A stretch of DNA of 64,000 nt, from the NCBI GenBank assembly GCA_017528315.1, contig JAFXOW010000059.1:1-64000 (forward strand). Reading direction: 5' to 3'. Below the pieces are notes generated by a model. The model saw only the letters and a list, made by a program, of their open reading frames with translations, made no database searches and was not told the DNA's origin. This DNA comes from Bacilli bacterium. GTDB taxonomy: Bacteria; Bacillota_I; Bacilli_A; RF39; UBA660. This document shows, in pieces, positions 60,720-64,000 of the stretch (its first letter is position 1; each line of letters starts with the position of its first letter). The translations under genes and the position numbers were made by a program.

Positions 60720-62363
60720 ATGAAAAAGAAAAAAGTCAATATAGATGATAATATTTTAATAAAAAAGAAAAAAAGTACTAAATCAACTAATAATTATAAA
60801 AGGAATACTAAACAACAATATAACAAAAATCAAGTTAAAAATGAAAAAGTTAAAAAAGATAGTATTAAAGAAAATTTAAATACTAAAGAAGCTATTGAAA
60901 AAAAAGAAAGTAAAAAGATTGGTAAAGGAGAGCATGAAAAGAAATTATCTAAAAAAAAGAAAATAGTAATAATTGTTTCTTTAATAATGACTTTTATGGT
61001 TGCTACATCTTTATTATATGTTTTGGTATTTGATAAAAAAGTATATATAGATGGATTTGTAAAAGAAGATAAGGTTTTAGTAAATACAGAGTATCAAGAA
61101 AAGAAATTTAAGATTTGTTATGGTACCATTGTAAATTGTAAAGATATTAAAATCAATAAAGAGGGAGAGGTTGATACAACTAAATTAGGAGAATATTCTT
61201 TAATTTATAAATATAGAATTGGTAAAAAAGAAGAAAGCTTAACAAGAAGAATTTTGGTATATGATGATATAAAACCTGAAATAATAATTGATGAAGAATT
61301 ATCTTTTTGTAAAAATGGTAAAGTAGGACATGGAAGTTTTCATGCAACAGATAATTATGATGGAGAAATAACTTCTAATGTTAAATTATCAATTGAAGGA
61401 GATAAAAGTTATTTAGAAGTAACCGATTCAAGTGGGAATAAAGAAAGTATTGAGGTTAATGCTTTAGAGTTTACCAGTGATCCAACGATTACTTTAAATG
61501 GTAATAGTTCTATGTATATTAATATTGGAGGAACTTATTCTGAAAAAGGAGCAACAGCTTCTGATATATGTGATGGTGATATAAGTGATAAAATAGTTAC
61601 TTCAGGAAGTGTCAATACTAATCAAGCTGGAACTTATACCATTACTTATAGTGTTGAAAATTCTAGTGGTAAGAAAGCTGAAATTAAAAGAACCGTTATT
61701 GTTCAAAATAAAGTAGCTGTTGCAAGTGGAAGTAGTTGTTCCAAGATAGGAGCTATTTACTTAACATTTGATGATGGACCTGGAAGTGGAACGGAGTCAA
61801 TTCTTAATACTTTAAGAGATGAAGGAGTAAAAGCAACTTTCTTTGTAACGGCAAGTGGTTCTGATTATTTAATAAAAAGAGAACATGATGAAGGACATGT
61901 AGTTGCCCTTCATACAGCAAGTCATAATTATGCAAGAATTTATTCATCTGTGGATGCTTACTTTAATGATTTAAATATTGTTGCATCCAGGGTAAAAAGA
62001 ATAACTGGTATTGACTCTAAAATAATTAGATTCCCAGGAGGATCAAGTAATACCGTAAGTCGTAATTATGCAAAAGGAATTATGACAACTTTAACCAGAG
62101 AAGTAATTGCTCGAGGATATAGATATCATGACTGGAATGTTGATTCAAATGATGCTGGTTCTTGTAGAACTTCTGCTTGTGTTTATAGTTATGTTGTATA
62201 TGGTTTATCAAAATCGCGTTGTAATATGGTACTTATGCATGATATAAAAAATTATACAGCTGGTGCTTTAAGAGATATTATTCACTTTGGTAAAGAAAAT
62301 GGATATACTTTTGAAGTAATTGATATTAACACTCCAATGGTTACTCAAAAAGTAAATAATTAA
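60720..62363 (+). CDS. Membrane-anchored polysaccharide deacetylase with DUF5011-like domains
   Basis: 547 residues. A Lys-rich cytoplasmic N-terminus (1-78) precedes one membrane helix (about 80-103). Two or three Ig-like DUF5011 domains follow, including YINIGGTYSEKGATASDICDG near 263-283 and AGTYTITYSV. A complete NodB domain runs from about 345: LTFDDGPGSGTES (catalytic Asp and metal Asp), HTASHNY (metal His pair), RFPGGSS, DWNVDSND and VLMHDI. It should remove acetyl groups from wall GlcNAc or MurNAc outside the cell. ATG 60720 with AGGT upstream; the longer frame runs through the promoter. The DUF5011 plus enzyme layout matches the MBL-fold protein at 53961. Confidence 0.88.
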   Translation: MKKKKVNIDDNILIKKKKSTKSTNNYKRNTKQQYNKNQVKNEKVKKDSIKENLNTKEAIEKKESKKIGKGEHEKKLSKKKKIVIIVSLIMTFMVATSLLYVLVFDKKVYIDGFVKEDKVLVNTEYQEKKFKICYGTIVNCKDIKINKEGEVDTTKLGEYSLIYKYRIGKKEESLTRRILVYDDIKPEIIIDEELSFCKNGKVGHGSFHATDNYDGEITSNVKLSIEGDKSYLEVTDSSGNKESIEVNALEFTSDPTITLNGNSSMYINIGGTYSEKGATASDICDGDISDKIVTSGSVNTNQAGTYTITYSVENSSGKKAEIKRTVIVQNKVAVASGSSCSKIGAIYLTFDDGPGSGTESILNTLRDEGVKATFFVTASGSDYLIKREHDEGHVVALHTASHNYARIYSSVDAYFNDLNIVASRVKRITGIDSKIIRFPGGSSNTVSRNYAKGIMTTLTREVIARGYRYHDWNVDSNDAGSCRTSACVYSYVVYGLSKSRCNMVLMHDIKNYTAGALRDIIHFGKENGYTFEVIDINTPMVTQKVNN

Positions 62364-62381
62364 AAAATAATGGAGAGTGAT

Positions 62382-64000
62382 ATGAATTTTTTAGATCTGA
62401 GATTCTTAAGTTTTATTGGTATTAAAAAAATTCCGCCAGCACCTTGGAAAAAATACTATAAGAAACATGATATGATAATTAATACAAAAAATGAAAATAT
62501 TTATGAATTTTTAAAAAATAAAGTTGAGAAGAATAATTATTTTAATAAAGTAGCTATTAATTATTGTGGAACAAAAATTACTTATCAAAAGTTATTTGAT
62601 GATATTGATAAATGTAGTGAAAAGTTTTTAATGCTTGGAGTAAAAAAGTTTGATATAGTAACCATAATATCTGCTAACATTCCAGAAGCAGTTATTAGTT
62701 TTTATGCTTTAAATAAACTAGGTGTTGTTGTAAATTTTTTACATCCTATGCTATCAGTTAATGAGATAAAGAATGCCCTTAACAAGTATAAATCAAAATA
62801 TTTGATGGCTATGGATATTAATTTAGATAAAGTTAATCAAATAATTGATGATACAAGTGTTGAAAAAATTATTATTATATCTCCAGGACTTTCTATGAGT
62901 AAAGGTAAGAGATTTTGGTACAGAATTGTCAGTTATAAAAATAGATATCATGGCTATTTAAATGAAAAATATCTTTCTTGGAAATATTTTTTAAAACTTA
63001 ATCAAAAATATTTAAAAGTAACGACTTTATCTCGTCGTGATGATCCAGCTCTTATTTTAGAAAGTGGTGGAACTACTGGAACTCCTAAGGGAATAGTGTT
63101 ATCAAATGGAAATATAAATGCTTCAACTATAAGTACATTACGTGCTTATCCAGATTTAAATCAAAATGATAGTATTTTAGGTATCATGCCAATTTTTCAT
63201 GGATTTGGACTTGAAGTATCTATTAATGATGCCTTCACAGTTGGTGCAGAAGTAATTTTAATTCCATCTTTTAAAAAAAGAAAATTTCATGAATTATTAA
63301 AAAAATATAAGCCTTCGGTTTTAGTTGGAGTACCAACTTTATTTGAAGCTTTAACGACCAATTCTAATATGGAAAATGTTAATTTATCAAATTTAAAATA
63401 TGTTATAAGCGGAGGAGATACTTTAAGTAAAGAAAAAATTATTAAGATAAATAAATTTTTATATGATCATGGAAGTCGTACTAATATGATTCAAGGTTAT
63501 GGATTAACCGAAGCCGTTGCTGCAGTATCAGTTGATTTAAAAGGAGCAAGTCGGCCAGGAACTATTGGAATACCTTGGCCAGGAATATATGTTAAAATAT
63601 TTGAACCAAATTCTGAAAAAGAAGTTCCTTATAATATGGATGGAGAAATATGTGTATGTGGACCTACTGTTATGCTTGGATATTTCAATAATGAAAGTGA
63701 AACTAATCAAGTATTAAAATTACATCGAGATGGAAATATTTGGCTTCATACGGGAGATATTGGTTCAATGGATACAGATGGATTTATTACCTATAAGCAA
63801 AGAATTAAAAGAATGATTGTTTCAAGTGGCTATAATGTTTATCCATCTCAAATTGAAGAAGTTATTATGAAGCATGAAGCTGTAATGACAGTAAGCGTTG
63901 TAGGAATTCCTCATCCATATAAAGTTGAAGTTCCTAAAGCCTTTATTGTTTTAAAAAAAGGAAAACATGCTAATAATGATTTAATAGAAGAAATAAAAAC
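62382..64000 (+). CDS. AMP-dependent acyl-CoA synthetase/ligase (cut by window end)
   Basis: At least 539 residues, open to the last base. The ATP loop is LESGGTTGTPKGIVLSNG near 226-243; GYGLTEA near 373-379, DGNIWLHTGDIGSMDTDGF near 450-468 and KRMIVSSGYNVYPSQIEE near 476-493 are the later ANL-family motifs. It would activate a carboxylic acid as acyl-AMP and transfer it to CoA or a carrier; chain length is not predictable. The C-terminal catalytic Lys region is probably just beyond the edge. GGAGAGTGAT precedes the ATG, 18 bases after the deacetylase gene, so both may form one unit. Confidence 0.88.
   Translation, partial: MNFLDLRFLSFIGIKKIPPAPWKKYYKKHDMIINTKNENIYEFLKNKVEKNNYFNKVAINYCGTKITYQKLFDDIDKCSEKFLMLGVKKFDIVTIISANIPEAVISFYALNKLGVVVNFLHPMLSVNEIKNALNKYKSKYLMAMDINLDKVNQIIDDTSVEKIIIISPGLSMSKGKRFWYRIVSYKNRYHGYLNEKYLSWKYFLKLNQKYLKVTTLSRRDDPALILESGGTTGTPKGIVLSNGNINASTISTLRAYPDLNQNDSILGIMPIFHGFGLEVSINDAFTVGAEVILIPSFKKRKFHELLKKYKPSVLVGVPTLFEALTTNSNMENVNLSNLKYVISGGDTLSKEKIIKINKFLYDHGSRTNMIQGYGLTEAVAAVSVDLKGASRPGTIGIPWPGIYVKIFEPNSEKEVPYNMDGEICVCGPTVMLGYFNNESETNQVLKLHRDGNIWLHTGDIGSMDTDGFITYKQRIKRMIVSSGYNVYPSQIEEVIMKHEAVMTVSVVGIPHPYKVEVPKAFIVLKKGKHANNDLIEEIK

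Overview
The window is chromosomal DNA of a very AT-rich, low-GC Gram-positive bacterium (Bacillota). TAA, TAG and TGA all act as stops, so the genetic code is standard. The genes show a peptidoglycan wall (mraY, a MurF-type ligase, ddl, mltG, two amidase-fold proteins, a NodB deacetylase). They also show remnants or members of a sporulation programme (yqfC, a frameshifted yqfD, a YjcZ-like small protein) and anaerobic metabolism (class III nrdD/nrdG). Small gene sets, many RF39/Erysipelotrichales-like conserved hypotheticals and short intergenic gaps suggest an uncultured gut Bacilli lineage near the Mollicutes. That placement is inference; no rRNA is present.

Layout. 1-5.3 kb is the accessory part: decayed gene tails repeated three times, a lipoprotein, a lone HEPN-motif protein (possible defence RNase), and a small anchor protein plus a beta-helix surface protein. 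5.3-8.5 kb holds a DUF1003 protein, a five-LysM protein with a dead amidase domain, hpt and a lone pseudopilin. 8.6-22.5 kb is a long run of co-directional housekeeping genes: ruvA-ruvB-unknown-queA-AI-2E transporter, tex-lspA-rluD-amidase, and ruvX-DUF1292-mltG-trmR-yrrN-yrrO, close to the B. subtilis yrrK-yrrO order. greA, four tRNAs (Lys, Ile, Asn, Glu), nrdDG and addA follow. 29.6-31.3 kb is a minus-strand block: a deacetylase-like protein, ribosomal protein L28 and a Cof-type HAD phosphatase. 31.4-39.5 kb contains an unusual HAD protein, mraY, an Asn-rich repeat surface protein, a YgjP-type protease, folD, a large unknown, def, a YjcZ-like peptide and an RNHCP zinc-ribbon protein. 39.6-51.5 kb carries priA-trmL, hydrolase-murF-ddl-gpmA, rel, gltX and a helix-hairpin-helix protein. 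51.7-64 kb carries pyrG and mntP (minus), then an MBL-fold protein, maf, a nuclease fragment, a 5'-nucleotidase-like HAD, yqfC-yqfD-vanZ-ybeY, a NodB deacetylase and the start of an acyl-CoA/AMP ligase.

How the genes fit together. Wall synthesis is spread over several loci (lipid I synthesis by MraY, D-Ala-D-Ala by Ddl, a membrane-fused MurF, MltG as terminator of glycan strands) and wall remodelling over others. tRNA wobble modification is well represented (queA, trmR-yrrN-yrrO, trmL). Recombination and repair includes ruvAB, ruvX, priA and addA.

Most interesting leads: a Rel protein whose synthetase catalytic Glu reads as Gln while its hydrolase motifs are intact; yqfD split at a nine-T tract; a HEPN gene bracketed by copies of the same decayed 3' gene end; MurF fused to a membrane domain; a pseudo-amidase carrying LysM repeats; an MBL enzyme with Asn in place of the metal-site Asp; and a genome-wide style of extended -10 promoters with 8-22 nt leaders plus terminator stems that contain the stop codons. 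No single complete undescribed system is proven; the HEPN locus is the best candidate.
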